This document shows, piece by piece, positions 6,898 to 14,563 of a stretch of DNA of 15,853 nucleotides (positions are counted from its first letter, which is position 1; each line of letters starts with the position of its first letter). The notes beneath the pieces are model-generated. The model was not told the origin of the DNA. It was given only the letters and a program-made list of their open reading frames with translations, and made no database searches. The stretch covers positions 1-15,853 of the forward strand of contig CAYWGQ010000087.1 of NCBI GenBank assembly GCA_964457725.1, given 5' to 3'. The stretch is from FEN-1219 sp964457725 (GTDB lineage Bacteria; Pseudomonadota; Gammaproteobacteria; Steroidobacterales; Rariloculaceae). A program made the translations under genes and the position numbers.

Positions 6898-6995
6898 CGC
6901 TGGGGGCAACGACGATTCTGAGAACGCACTCGACAGCGCGGAGTCTGCGGGGCGAGCGGGTCTCCTTTCGGAGCGACCCGTCCGCCCTTTTCGTT
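6898..6995 (+). ncRNA. Candidate small RNA ending in an intrinsic terminator
   Basis: A strong terminator at 6950-6991 has no plus-strand gene before it, because the nearest gene to the left is transcribed the other way. A TG-extended -10 element, TGCTAATAT (6883-6891), would start a transcript near 6898 and give an RNA of about 95 bases. Two hairpins can be drawn: one with stem CGC-ACTC/GAGT-(CT)-GCG (6925-6949), then the terminator stem. No known RNA family is recognised. The 5' end is a guess; the 3' end rests on the terminator. Confidence 0.35.
6950..6991 (+). terminator. Rho-independent terminator, plus strand
   Basis: The outer stem GGGCG/CGCCC (6950-6954 with 6983-6987) and the middle stem CGGGTC/GACCCG (6957-6962 with 6975-6980) are joined by a G-T wobble and one mismatch. 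An inner TCC/GGA stem closes on the loop TTTC. TTTT (6988-6991) and then CGTTT follow at once. Stem length and the T-run make this the clearest intrinsic terminator in the window. Confidence 0.65.
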
Positions 6996-7123
6996 TCGTC
7001 ACCCCGCTTCACCGCGACGAGCCGCAGACGCCGACGCGTCGAGGCGGCTCGATCCCTTGGCACCACCTCTTCGCCGTACCGGCGCGCGCGCGGGGCCGGC
7101 ACGGGCGAGCTTATGCACGAGCG

Positions 7124-7474
7124 ATGAGGCAAACGAAGATCGACACGGTTCGCTTCGACGGCGACTCCGGCGAGCAATACGAGTTTCGCGTATACCTGTG
7201 GCAGACCCGGTTCAAGCCGCTGCCGGGTGTCTACGTGATCGCCTCGCGCACCATCGAGCCCGGGCAGGAGCCGGAATACACGCCGGTCTACGTCGGCACC
7301 GCGGCCGATCTCTCGCGCGTGCTCGCGAACCATCCGCATCACGAGTGCTTCGAGCTCTACCTCGCCAACACGATCGCGGTGCTACAGCAGGAAGACGAGG
7401 CGGCCCGCGTTCGCGTCGCGAAGGACCTGATCGGCAAGCTTCGGCCGCCGTGCAACTCCGAGAACTTCGAGTGA
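7124..7474 (+). CDS. GIY-YIG-like small protein, possibly catalytically inactive
   Basis: A 116-residue protein. GVYVI (35-39) and PVYVG (54-58), about 20 residues apart, are the two strands of a GIY-YIG domain, followed by ADLSRVLANH (61-70) and the C-terminal KLRPPCN (105-111) that ends many members. GIY-YIG domains cut DNA or RNA using two Tyr, an Arg and a Glu. Tyr37, Tyr56 and Arg65 are plausible here. In VRVAKDLI (96-103), however, the position where relatives usually carry Glu before DLI is Ala99. The ATG at 7124 is chosen because the homologous region starts with it and the upstream frame reads as noise; the ribosome site is weak. Its stop overlaps the acetyltransferase start as GTGA. 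The identification is from motif memory, not a search. Confidence 0.68.
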   Translation: MRQTKIDTVRFDGDSGEQYEFRVYLWQTRFKPLPGVYVIASRTIEPGQEPEYTPVYVGTAADLSRVLANHPHHECFELYLANTIAVLQQEDEAARVRVAKDLIGKLRPPCNSENFE

Positions 7475-7764
7475 GCGCGGACGGGGGCGAGGTCATCCAC
7501 GACGAGGCACGGCGGCGGTTCATCGTGAGAACGGGCACCGGCCGCGAGGCCGTGCTCGAGTACGCCTGGGCCGCCGGCCGCGCGCTCGACCTTCGTCACA
7601 CCTGGGTGCCGCCGGAGCACCGCGGCCGGGGCATCGCGTCGGTTCTCGTCGAGGCAGCCCTCGCCTACGCCAAAGCGAACGGCTACCGGATCGTTGCGAC
7701 CTGCCCGTTCGTCGCCGCGTACGTCCGCGCGAACCCGGAGCACGAGGCGCTCCTCGCCCGCTGA
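7471..7764 (+). CDS. Short GNAT-family N-acetyltransferase (YjdJ-like)
   Basis: A 97-residue protein starting at GTG 7471 and overlapping the preceding gene by four bases. It matches the short, stand-alone GNAT type (COG2388, YjdJ). The acetyl-CoA loop is VPPEHRGRGIASVLV (46-60), followed by a helix, and CPFVAAYVRANPEHEALL (78-95) is the characteristic C-terminal CPF motif with its Cys. The substrate of this family is not established. No ATG is available in frame near the expected start, and GTG gives the normal length for the family. It is cotranscribed with the GIY-YIG-like gene and ends 25 bp from the convergent sulfotransferase. Confidence 0.85.
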   Translation: MSADGGEVIHDEARRRFIVRTGTGREAVLEYAWAAGRALDLRHTWVPPEHRGRGIASVLVEAALAYAKANGYRIVATCPFVAAYVRANPEHEALLAR

Positions 7765-7789
7765 AACCTTCCCTCGCCGGCGGCCCGTC

Positions 7790-9295
7790 TCAATCGACGA
7801 CGACGCCTTCCTCCGCGAGCGCGGCCTCGAGCGGTCCGAGGTGCTTCTCGTAGCGGCGCCACGCGCCGATCGAGGTCGAGTACAGCGGCCGGCGCACTTG
7901 CACGGAGCTCGCGGTCGCGACCGGCGCTGCATTCGCGTGAAAGTCGAGGCAGGCGTCTTCCCACGGCAGACCGCAGAATCGCAGTAGTCGCTCCGTCGTC
8001 GCGCGCTGCTCGCGGACGAGCTCCTCGTAGTGCACTTCCAGGAACGCGTCCGCCGGCAGGATCTCGCGCCAGTGGCGGACAAGCCGGTCGAACGCAGCGT
8101 AGTACCGGCCGATATCGGCGAGGTCGTACGCGTAGCTGTAATAGTGGAAGCCGAGCGCGAACAGCTGGCGGTAGTTGCCGACGCACGTATCGAGCGGGTG
8201 GCGGCGGAGGCAGACGATCTTCGCGCGCGGCAACGCGCGGTGGATGAAGCCGGCGTAGAAGAAATTGAGCGGCATCTTGTCCGTGAAGCGCGCGGTTCGG
8301 CCGGTCAGCGGCCGCGTGCTCTCGAGATAGCGAAGGCCGAGCGTCGCGGGATCGATCCCGGCGCCGTGGACGACCGTTTCCTCGTCGAGCACGCGGCTCG
8401 AACGCGTGCCCGCCGAGCGCTTCAGGCAGATGCCGAAGTTCTGGAGCTCCCCGGCCGACGTGACCGCGGAATGGCTCGATAGGATCCGCTCGACGAGCGT
8501 CGTGCCCGTCCGCGGCATGCCGACGACGAAAATCGGCTCCTCGCTCGAGTGACCGGCTGCGGTGCCGCCGATCCACTCCGCGGTGCAGACGCGTTGCACC
8601 GCCTCGAACAGCCGTCGATCGCCGTCGAAGCGGTAGCCGAGCGAAGCGCGCTTTCGCGCTTTGCCGCGCTCGAGATATCCGAACGCAGCGTCGTAGTTGC
8701 CGAGATCTTCGTGCTCCTTCGCGAGCGCGTGGCAGAGGAGCAGCTCGCCGTCGACGTCGTCGCCGACCTCGGCGAGCAGCCGCTCGAGCCGCTCGACGTG
8801 GTTCGACTCCGGCGTCTGGCGATCGAGCTCCGCGAGCGCGAAGTGCGCGCGGTAGAGCTTCGGCGCGGCAGCGATGGCCGCCTCGTACGCCGTCCGCGCC
8901 TCGGCGAAGCGGCCGATCATCCGCAGCGCGGACGCGTAGTTCAGCTGGAACGACGGATTCTCCGGCGCGAGGCGCACCGCGCGGCCGAACGCGTCGGCCG
9001 CCCGGACGTGCTCGCCGAGCCGCGCGAGCACGACGCCCGCCGTGTCCAAGGTGAGCGCATCGCGGGATTCCGCCGCCGCGAGGGCGCGCTCCGCGGCCGC
9101 GAGGGCCTCGGGCTCACGCCGGAGGAGCGCGAGACACCGCGCGAGCTGGGCGTGATACTCGGCGGGCGGTGCAGGAGCGAGCTCGATCGCGCGCGCGATC
9201 AGCTTCGCGGCCTCGCCGACGCGGTTCGCGGCCGCGGCCGCCGCACCGAGCAGGAAATGCGCGTCGGCGTGCCGCGGGTCGCGGCTCAGAAGCAT
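7790..9295 (-). CDS. TPR-containing sulfotransferase
   Basis: The protein has 501 residues from the first ATG. Residues 1-160 are TPR repeats, with helices ending in A-P such as AIELAP and AVRLAPENP. Residues about 253-490 are a sulfotransferase domain. The PAPS 5'-phosphosulfate loop is IFVVGMPRTGTTLVERILSS (255-274), and the 3'-phosphate region is IVCLRRHPLDTCVGNYRQ. Such enzymes transfer sulfate from PAPS to a hydroxyl or amine; the acceptor is unknown. The start is doubtful. The frame stays open upstream to the receptor's stop codon at 9404, and the codons just before the ATG (LNAGDHAGAERVCR) complete a TPR helix pair. No in-frame ATG, GTG or TTG lies in that extension. The gene follows a TonB-dependent receptor on the same strand, probably in one operon. 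Confidence 0.87.
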   Translation of the reverse strand: MLLSRDPRHADAHFLLGAAAAAANRVGEAAKLIARAIELAPAPPAEYHAQLARCLALLRREPEALAAAERALAAAESRDALTLDTAGVVLARLGEHVRAADAFGRAVRLAPENPSFQLNYASALRMIGRFAEARTAYEAAIAAAPKLYRAHFALAELDRQTPESNHVERLERLLAEVGDDVDGELLLCHALAKEHEDLGNYDAAFGYLERGKARKRASLGYRFDGDRRLFEAVQRVCTAEWIGGTAAGHSSEEPIFVVGMPRTGTTLVERILSSHSAVTSAGELQNFGICLKRSAGTRSSRVLDEETVVHGAGIDPATLGLRYLESTRPLTGRTARFTDKMPLNFFYAGFIHRALPRAKIVCLRRHPLDTCVGNYRQLFALGFHYYSYAYDLADIGRYYAAFDRLVRHWREILPADAFLEVHYEELVREQRATTERLLRFCGLPWEDACLDFHANAAPVATASSVQVRRPLYSTSIGAWRRYEKHLGPLEAALAEEGVVVD

Positions 9296-9403
9296 TCGGC
9301 ATACGCGTTCGGCGCCGGCGTGATCGCCGGCGTTCAGCCGCTCCTCGGCGTGGCGCCGAAGCCGCTCGAGCTCTGCGACTGCGCTTGCGATCTTCCCGCC
9401 CGC

Positions 9404-11746
9404 CTACTCTCCGAAGCGATAGCGGAATTCTAGCCCGACGCTGCGCGGACGCAGCACGTTGCGGTAGTAGCGGCGGAGATCGAAGCCGTTCACGTTGCGG
9501 ATGAAGCTCGGATCCTGACGCACGCCGGTCTCCGCGAACTTGTCGGTGAGGTTGTCGGCGAACAGCGTCGCGGACCAGTTGTCCCTCGAGAGCCCGACGG
9601 AGAGGTTGTGCACGGTGTAGCCGCCGAGCACCTCGCCGTCGTTGCGCAGACCCACTTTGGTGTACACGTCGCTCGAGAACGTGAACCCGTAGCCCGCCTC
9701 GAGCATCAAGCCGTTCGCGAGCGGCCGGAAGTAGCCGAGATAGACGCTGCCCTGGTGCTCGGGCGTGCCGGAGAGACGATCGCCGTCCACGGCGTCGGCG
9801 CCGTCGACGAGCCCGGGCGCGTCGTCGGTCAGCTTCGCGTCCGTGTAGGCGTAGGTCGTCGAAAGCTGCCAGCGCTCGCCGATCCGGTTCTGCACCGCCA
9901 CCTCGAGGCCGCGGCTCCGCGCGTCGTTACCATTCACGGTGATCGGCATCGAGCCGATCGCAGTCCGCGCCAACGTCTGGATGTCCTTCCAATCGATGTG
10001 GAAGACGGCCGCGTTGACGGTCAGGTCGCCGCCGCGCCAGGTGCCGTGCACGCCGAGCTCGAAGTTCGTCGTGCGATCGGGCTCGTAGAGCACCTCGTCG
10101 GGCATCGTGCACGCCGTCTGGTTCGGCGGGATCGGGGTCGGGCACGGCTCGATGGGGTTCACGCCGCCCATCCGGTAACCCTCGCTCAACGTCGCGTAGC
10201 CCATCAGGTTATCGTTGAAGTCGTACGACGCGTTCAGCTTACCGAGGAAACCGGAATCGTCTGCGACGTTCGCGTCGAAGGTGCCGTCGTCGAAGAACGG
10301 AAAGTCCACCTGAATGGAGACGTCGTCCTCGAACTCGTAGAACCGCCCGCCGAACGCGATCCGGAGCCGGTCGGTGACCTGGTAGCTGGCCTCGCCGAAG
10401 ATCGCCTGCTCCGTGAGGTTCTGCGTCGTGAGCTGCAGATACTCGAGGTCGCCCCGCGGCGGCGTCACGCCGAACGCGAACTCGGGGTACTCCGGCGTGA
10501 ACTCCTCGCTGGTCGCGTCGAGGTCGAAGTCGTTGTAGAACAGGCCTACGATCCAGCCCCACGGACCGTTGCCGGTCGAGACGAGCCGGAGCTCCTGGTT
10601 CAGGCGCTTCTCGGTCAGGTTCTCGCGCGTGAACGCCGTGAACGTCGGGAACGTTTCGTAGCCGAAGCCGAAGTCGAGCAGCAGGTCCGTTTGATCGCGC
10701 TGCCCGGTCTGGTCGTAGTCGGAGACGCCGGTGGCCGAGGTCAGCTCCGCGAAGCCGAGGTCGGCGACCACTTCGAGCGAGAGCAGCTGGTTCTTCCGAT
10801 CGTTCGGCTCGAGCACCCGGTGCGCGGACTCGTACGGTCCGGTGCCGAACGCGTGCCGGTGATTGATCGTGCGCGCGCCGACCTCCATGTCCTGGAAGTA
10901 GTAGCTCAGCGTCGCGGAGACCGAGTCGGACGCCTCCCATAGGAGGGCGAGCCTACCGGAGGTCGTCTGCTGCCAGTCCGCGTCGTCGACGCGCCGCAGG
11001 TTGGCCGCGACGTCGGCCGGATCCGTGAGGTCGGGTTGCGGATTCGAGACGCCGGGCTCGCGGACCAAATACGCGTAGTCGATGAAGCCCGGATCGTCGT
11101 AGTAGCCGATCGCCGCGCGGAACGCGAGCCGGTCGTCGATGATCGGCACGTTGACCGTGAAATCCGCGTCGTAGCCGGTGCCGCTGCTGTGTGCGAGGCT
11201 GAACAGGCTGCCGTGCGCCTCGAACGACACGCTCTCGGTGCTCGGCGCGGTCGGAATGTAGCGCACGGCGCCGCCGAGCGTGCCCGCGCCGTAGAGCGTG
11301 CCCTGCGGGCCGATCAGCACCTCGACGCGCTCGAGGTCCTTCATCCGGAAATCGACGTAGAGCGGAATCTCGCCGAGATAGCTCGCGACGGTTTCGCCGC
11401 TCGTGTTGCCGAGGAACTCGCCCGCGTTCAAGGAGCGCACGTTCAGGCCGCGCACGGTCATCAGCTCGGCGTCGCGCGGACCTTGCTCGACGACCGTCAG
11501 GCCCGGCACCCACCGGGCGAACTCCGTGAGCCGCGTCAACCGCTGCCGCTCGAGCGTATCGCCGGTGATCGCGGCGATGTTGAACGGCAGCTCCTGCACG
11601 GTCGTCGCCCGGCGCGAAGCGGTGACGATCACCTCTTCGAGGGGCTGACCTTGCGCAAGGACGATACCGGGGCCGAGTGCGGCTGCGACGGCTGCGGTCA
11701 ACGGTCGGACAGCCGGCCGGTAAGCGGAACGATCCTTGCGGCACAT
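9404..11746 (-). CDS. TonB-dependent outer-membrane receptor
   Basis: This 780-residue receptor has a signal segment (residues about 13-32, VRPLTAAVAAALGPGIVLAQ) and then the TonB box region LEEVIVTASRR (36-46). The plug domain (about 50-170) contains GLTVVEQGP, TVRGLNV, VEVLIGPQGTLYGAGTLGGAVRYI. A long beta-barrel follows, with late repeats such as TTNFELGVHG, LEAGYGFTF and FADNLTDKF. It takes a ligand across the outer membrane using TonB energy; the ligand cannot be read from sequence. A Cys pair lies in an extracellular-type loop (EPCPTPIPPNQTACTMP). The ATG at 11746 is preferred to one at 11800: AAAGGA lies at ribosome distance before it, and the longer form would start within the leader inverted repeat. 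The barrel ends FRYRF, then Gly-Glu, rather than in the usual terminal aromatic residue. Confidence 0.93.
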   Translation of the reverse strand: MCRKDRSAYRPAVRPLTAAVAAALGPGIVLAQGQPLEEVIVTASRRATTVQELPFNIAAITGDTLERQRLTRLTEFARWVPGLTVVEQGPRDAELMTVRGLNVRSLNAGEFLGNTSGETVASYLGEIPLYVDFRMKDLERVEVLIGPQGTLYGAGTLGGAVRYIPTAPSTESVSFEAHGSLFSLAHSSGTGYDADFTVNVPIIDDRLAFRAAIGYYDDPGFIDYAYLVREPGVSNPQPDLTDPADVAANLRRVDDADWQQTTSGRLALLWEASDSVSATLSYYFQDMEVGARTINHRHAFGTGPYESAHRVLEPNDRKNQLLSLEVVADLGFAELTSATGVSDYDQTGQRDQTDLLLDFGFGYETFPTFTAFTRENLTEKRLNQELRLVSTGNGPWGWIVGLFYNDFDLDATSEEFTPEYPEFAFGVTPPRGDLEYLQLTTQNLTEQAIFGEASYQVTDRLRIAFGGRFYEFEDDVSIQVDFPFFDDGTFDANVADDSGFLGKLNASYDFNDNLMGYATLSEGYRMGGVNPIEPCPTPIPPNQTACTMPDEVLYEPDRTTNFELGVHGTWRGGDLTVNAAVFHIDWKDIQTLARTAIGSMPITVNGNDARSRGLEVAVQNRIGERWQLSTTYAYTDAKLTDDAPGLVDGADAVDGDRLSGTPEHQGSVYLGYFRPLANGLMLEAGYGFTFSSDVYTKVGLRNDGEVLGGYTVHNLSVGLSRDNWSATLFADNLTDKFAETGVRQDPSFIRNVNGFDLRRYYRNVLRPRSVGLEFRYRFGE

Positions 11747-11781
11747 CGAATGATTTCCTTTCAAGTTACGGCATTTGCGAG

Positions 11782-11801
11782 AATGCTGCCGGTGCAGCAT
11801 T
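11782..11801. promoter_or_regulatory. 8-bp inverted repeat in the receptor leader
   Basis: AATGCTGC (11782-11789) and GCAGCATT (11794-11801) are exact reverse complements around CGGT. The repeat sits about 36 bases before the receptor ATG at 11746. It could be an operator or a 5' hairpin in the mRNA. No T-run follows, so it is not a terminator. Confidence 0.45.
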
Positions 11802-11810
11802 GCGCCGGGT

Positions 11811-11840
11811 TATGTAGCACAAGCGTTGAACGGCAAACAA
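11811..11840 (-). promoter_or_regulatory. Weak promoter candidate for the receptor gene
   Basis: On the minus strand TTGTTT (11840-11835) and TACATA (11816-11811) are separated by 18 bases, with TG upstream of the -10 in the extended position. Matches to consensus are moderate. Transcription would begin near 11804, which puts the inverted repeat at the very 5' end of the message. Confidence 0.25.
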
Positions 11841-11929
11841 GCAACACCGTCGCTTACACGCGTGATCGGAGTCGCAATCCGCGCAAATTGGGTGGTTGCA
11901 CTAACGCCACCGCGCCGCGGAGCAAGCGA

Positions 11930-12382
11930 ATGAGTGACGCACCGCACGTAACGCCCGGTGCAAAGTCGGTGCCGGCCACGCTGCTGCGCCGGCTCGCCGC
12001 ATTTGTGTACGACACGTTTCTTGCGGCCGGGCTGATCGTGCTCTACTCGTTCGCGATCGTGGCCTTGCGCGGGATGCGTGCCGTCGAGCCGGGCTCGGTA
12101 TGGTTCGGCGCGAGCCTGATCGGGCTCCACGCCCTCTTCTTCTGCTGGTTCTGGGTGCACGGCGGACAGACGCTCGGCATGCGGGCGTGGCGGCTCAGGG
12201 TCGAACGCCGCGACGGCGGGCCTGTCGGCTGGCGGCGTGCCGCCGCACGCTATGCGGCCGCGTGGCTGTCGCTCGCCGCGGCCGGGATCGGCTTCGTCTG
12301 GAGCCTGCTGGACCGCGAGCGCCGCTGCTGGCACGACATCCTGACGGACACCCGCGTCGTGCTCGAGCCGCGTCGCCGCTGA
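11930..12382 (+). CDS. RDD family membrane protein
   Basis: A 150-residue protein with the marks of the RDD family. RRLAAFVYD (residues about 20-28) supplies Arg and the first Asp. Hydrophobic helices follow (FLAAGLIVLYSFAIVAL; SLIGLHALFFCWFWV; AAWLSLAAAGIGFVWSLL), and DRERRCWHDILTDTRVV near the C-terminus supplies the last Asp motif. HGGQTLGMRAWRLRV is the typical central stretch. RDD proteins are inner-membrane proteins; some have been linked to ion transport, but no general role is known. The ATG at 11930 has GGAG seven bases upstream. The gene is divergent from the receptor and convergent with lptG, with 25 bp between stops that contain a short GGGAG/CTCCC hairpin lacking a T-run. Confidence 0.88.
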   Translation: MSDAPHVTPGAKSVPATLLRRLAAFVYDTFLAAGLIVLYSFAIVALRGMRAVEPGSVWFGASLIGLHALFFCWFWVHGGQTLGMRAWRLRVERRDGGPVGWRRAAARYAAAWLSLAAAGIGFVWSLLDRERRCWHDILTDTRVVLEPRRR

Positions 12383-12407
12383 CCGGGAGCGAGCTCCCCG
12401 CGGGACG

Positions 12408-13478
12408 TCAACGCGTTCGCGCGAGCGCGAGCGCGATCGCGGCGAGCAACAGCGCGCTTGGGGCCCACGCGACAACGAGCGGATCGAGGTCGAACACCTC
12501 GCCGCTGTTCTCGAGCAGCTCGCCGAGCACGTAGTAGCCGAGCCCGATCACGAGCCCGACCAGCATCCGCGCGCCCTGCCCCGCCGAGCGCAAGCCGCCG
12601 AACACGAACGGCAGCGCGAGCACCGTCATCAACGCGACCGCGACGACATCGGCGATTCGGCTCCAGTACGCGACGAGGTACCGGTTCGCATCGAGGTCGT
12701 TCGCGCGCAGGTACCGGATGTAGTTCTCGAGACCGGTCTTGTCGAGGAGATCCGGCCGCACGACCGCGAAGTTCAAGAGCTCCGGGCTCAGCTCCGATTC
12801 GAGCACCGCCTCGCGCTCGCGCCGCGCCTCGACGCGATCCTCGAAGAACGACGTCTCGCCGAAGTTCGCGAGGACCCAGCGGTTGTAGCTGTCGATCTCG
12901 GCCGAATCGGCGCGGGCGATCTGCGCGAGCGCGTCGTCGCCCCTGAGCTCGAACAGCAGCACGCCGCCGCGATAACCAAACTCGCCGGGGCTCCGCCGGA
13001 CGTTCAGTATCGTGTTGCCCTGCTTGAGCCACGCGGACTGACCGTCGGCGAGATCGACGTCCTCGTGCAGCGCCTGCGTGCGCATCTCCCGCGCGTACGC
13101 GCCTAGCGTCGGCGCGAGCGACTCGCCGAGCAGCGCCATCACGACGCTCAAGCCGAAGCCCGCGAGCGCGACGGCGCCGAGCAGCTGCGGCATCGACACC
13201 CCGCTCGCGCGCATCACGACGAGCTCGCGATGGACCGCGAGATTGCCGAGGCCGAGCAGCGCGCCGATCAGCGCGGCGGCCGGCATCGTCTCGAACACGA
13301 GGCGCGGGAGCCGCAGCGCGACGAACATCAGCGCTTGGGAGAGCCCATAGTCGCCGGTGCCGACGTCGCCGAGCTGGCCGACGAACTCGATCGCGGCGCC
13401 GACGGTCACCATGACGGCGAGCGCCGTCGCGACGCCCTTGTAGATCGCGACGATCAGATAGCGGCGCAGCGTCGTCAC
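12408..13478 (-). CDS. lptG: LPS export permease LptG
   Basis: A 356-residue inner-membrane subunit of the LptB2FGC transporter, which extracts lipopolysaccharide from the inner membrane and sends it to the outer membrane. It shows the YjgP/YjgQ layout. Membrane helices are at the N-terminus (IVAIYKGVATALAVMVTVGA, then PRLVFETMPAAALIGALLGL). The conserved HRELVVMRASGVSMPQLLGA follows, then a periplasmic beta-jellyroll (residues about 125-260), then C-terminal helices (VVAVALMTVLALPFVFGG; MLVGLVIGLGYYVLGELL). The start is GTG at 13478, overlapping the lptF stop as GTGA, and gives normal family length. Being second after lptF matches gammaproteobacterial order. Confidence 0.93.
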   Translation of the reverse strand: MTTLRRYLIVAIYKGVATALAVMVTVGAAIEFVGQLGDVGTGDYGLSQALMFVALRLPRLVFETMPAAALIGALLGLGNLAVHRELVVMRASGVSMPQLLGAVALAGFGLSVVMALLGESLAPTLGAYAREMRTQALHEDVDLADGQSAWLKQGNTILNVRRSPGEFGYRGGVLLFELRGDDALAQIARADSAEIDSYNRWVLANFGETSFFEDRVEARREREAVLESELSPELLNFAVVRPDLLDKTGLENYIRYLRANDLDANRYLVAYWSRIADVVAVALMTVLALPFVFGGLRSAGQGARMLVGLVIGLGYYVLGELLENSGEVFDLDPLVVAWAPSALLLAAIALALARTR

Positions 13479-14563
13479 GCGCTCGCCTCCGGCGGCGAGG
13501 GCGTGAACCAGCCGGCCGCGCGCCCGAGCAGCCAGAGCGCGACGAGCGCGGCGGCGCCGTGCACCCACCACAACCCGATCCACTCGGGCACGAGCTCCCG
13601 CTCCACCCAGACCCGGGCGATCGAGAGCACGTTCACGTACGTCATATAAAGGAGAAGCGCGATTCCGACCTTCGCATAGCGCCCCTCCCGGGGCGTCGAG
13701 CGGCTCGCGAGCGCGACCGCGAGCAGCGTCAGCACGAGCAACGAGACCGGCGCCGAGAGCCGCCACTGGAGCTCCGCACGCTCGGCGGGATCGCGCGAGC
13801 CGACGAGCGCGGCCGTCGGCGCGGCGGCAACGCGTTGCGTCGGCTCCTCGTCGGGCTCGGTCCGGACCGGAATGCCGTGCTCCTCGAACTCGATCATCAG
13901 GAACGACCGCTCGCCGGGCACGCCCTCGTAGCGGCGGCCGTCGTGCAAGACGAACTGCGTCTCGCCGGTCGACGGCTCCTGCACGCGGTTGCCGCGCTGG
14001 GCGACGATCGCGACGACCCGCTCGTCCGCCATGCTGTGCACGAACACGCCGTCGATACGGTCGCCCGAGACCGCTCGGGCGTAGACGATCGTGTCGCCCG
14101 AGTCCGGGGAGGTGAACTGCCCGGGCTCGAGCACGTCGAGCCGAACCGCCTCCCGGGCCGCGAACCGGATCTCCTCGATGCGCTGCATCGCTTGGGGCGC
14201 CTGGTCGAGCGCGAGCCAGCTCACCCCGGCAGCGAGCACGATCGCGAGCACGCCGATCGGCACGAGGAGGCGGCCGGGTCCGATCCCGCACGCCCAGAGC
14301 GCGGCCATCTCGCTGTCGCGGGTCAGACGCGCGAGCGCCATGATGATCCCGAGGAACGCGGCGAGCGGCGCGAGCAGCGTCAAGTAATTGAGCGAGGTGA
14401 GCCCGAGCACCGCGAAGACCACGTCGCGCGGCAGGCGATCGGCCGCGGCATCGCCCAGGATCTCGGCGAACTGGTTGCTCATGAAGATCACGAACAGGAC
14501 CGCGAGCACCACGAGCCAGTTGCCGACGACTTCGCGGAGAATGTAGCGGGTGATTAAACTCAC
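13475..14563 (-). CDS. lptF: LPS export permease LptF
   Basis: A 362-residue partner of LptG in the LPS transporter. SLITRYILREVVGNWLVVL (2-20) is the classic LptF opening with its first helix. Helices 2-3 with PLAAFLGIIMALARLTRDSEM and AALWACGIGPGRLL follow, then a periplasmic beta-jellyroll (residues about 105-265), and C-terminal helices with LQWRLSAPVSLLVLTLLAVA and YAKVGIALLLYMTYVN. GTG at 14563 is used as the start; an ATG further up (14644) would add a 27-residue leader absent from the family. It is divergent from pepA, the usual gammaproteobacterial neighbourhood, and overlaps lptG by four bases. Confidence 0.94.
   Translation of the reverse strand: MSLITRYILREVVGNWLVVLAVLFVIFMSNQFAEILGDAAADRLPRDVVFAVLGLTSLNYLTLLAPLAAFLGIIMALARLTRDSEMAALWACGIGPGRLLVPIGVLAIVLAAGVSWLALDQAPQAMQRIEEIRFAAREAVRLDVLEPGQFTSPDSGDTIVYARAVSGDRIDGVFVHSMADERVVAIVAQRGNRVQEPSTGETQFVLHDGRRYEGVPGERSFLMIEFEEHGIPVRTEPDEEPTQRVAAAPTAALVGSRDPAERAELQWRLSAPVSLLVLTLLAVALASRSTPREGRYAKVGIALLLYMTYVNVLSIARVWVERELVPEWIGLWWVHGAAALVALWLLGRAAGWFTPSPPEASA

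Larger units (their letters stand above)
6603..7123. other. 520-bp gene-poor region with promoter, inverted repeats and orphan terminator
   Basis: No convincing protein gene lies here. From left to right it holds the leader and promoter of the DUF6152 operon (to 6723), a small inverted repeat GGCCG/CGGCC (6753-6757 with 6762-6766), a 9-bp inverted repeat (6770-6799), a possible extended -10 (6883-6891), a small hairpin (6925-6949) and a strong plus-strand terminator (6950-6991). The stretch 6992-7123, ahead of the GIY-YIG-like gene, shows nothing clear. Short open frames across it read as Arg-rich random sequence. Confidence 0.6.

Noticed and set aside
6827..7123. N-terminal extension of the GIY-YIG-like protein from a TTG at 6827
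   Set aside because: The extra 99 residues have no family resemblance and cross the terminator hairpin.
6867..7127. 86-codon plus-strand frame with a hydrophobic start that overlaps the GIY-YIG-like ATG by four bases
   Set aside because: It runs through the terminator and the candidate RNA, becomes Arg/Ser-rich noise after about 17 residues and has no ribosome site.
11747..11800. Longer receptor start at ATG 11800
   Set aside because: No ribosome site, and it would place the start inside the leader inverted repeat; the ATG at 11746 leads directly into the signal peptide.
12385..12398. GGGAG/CTCCC hairpin between the convergent RDD and lptG genes
   Set aside because: Only five base pairs and no T-run on either strand; too weak to call a bidirectional terminator.
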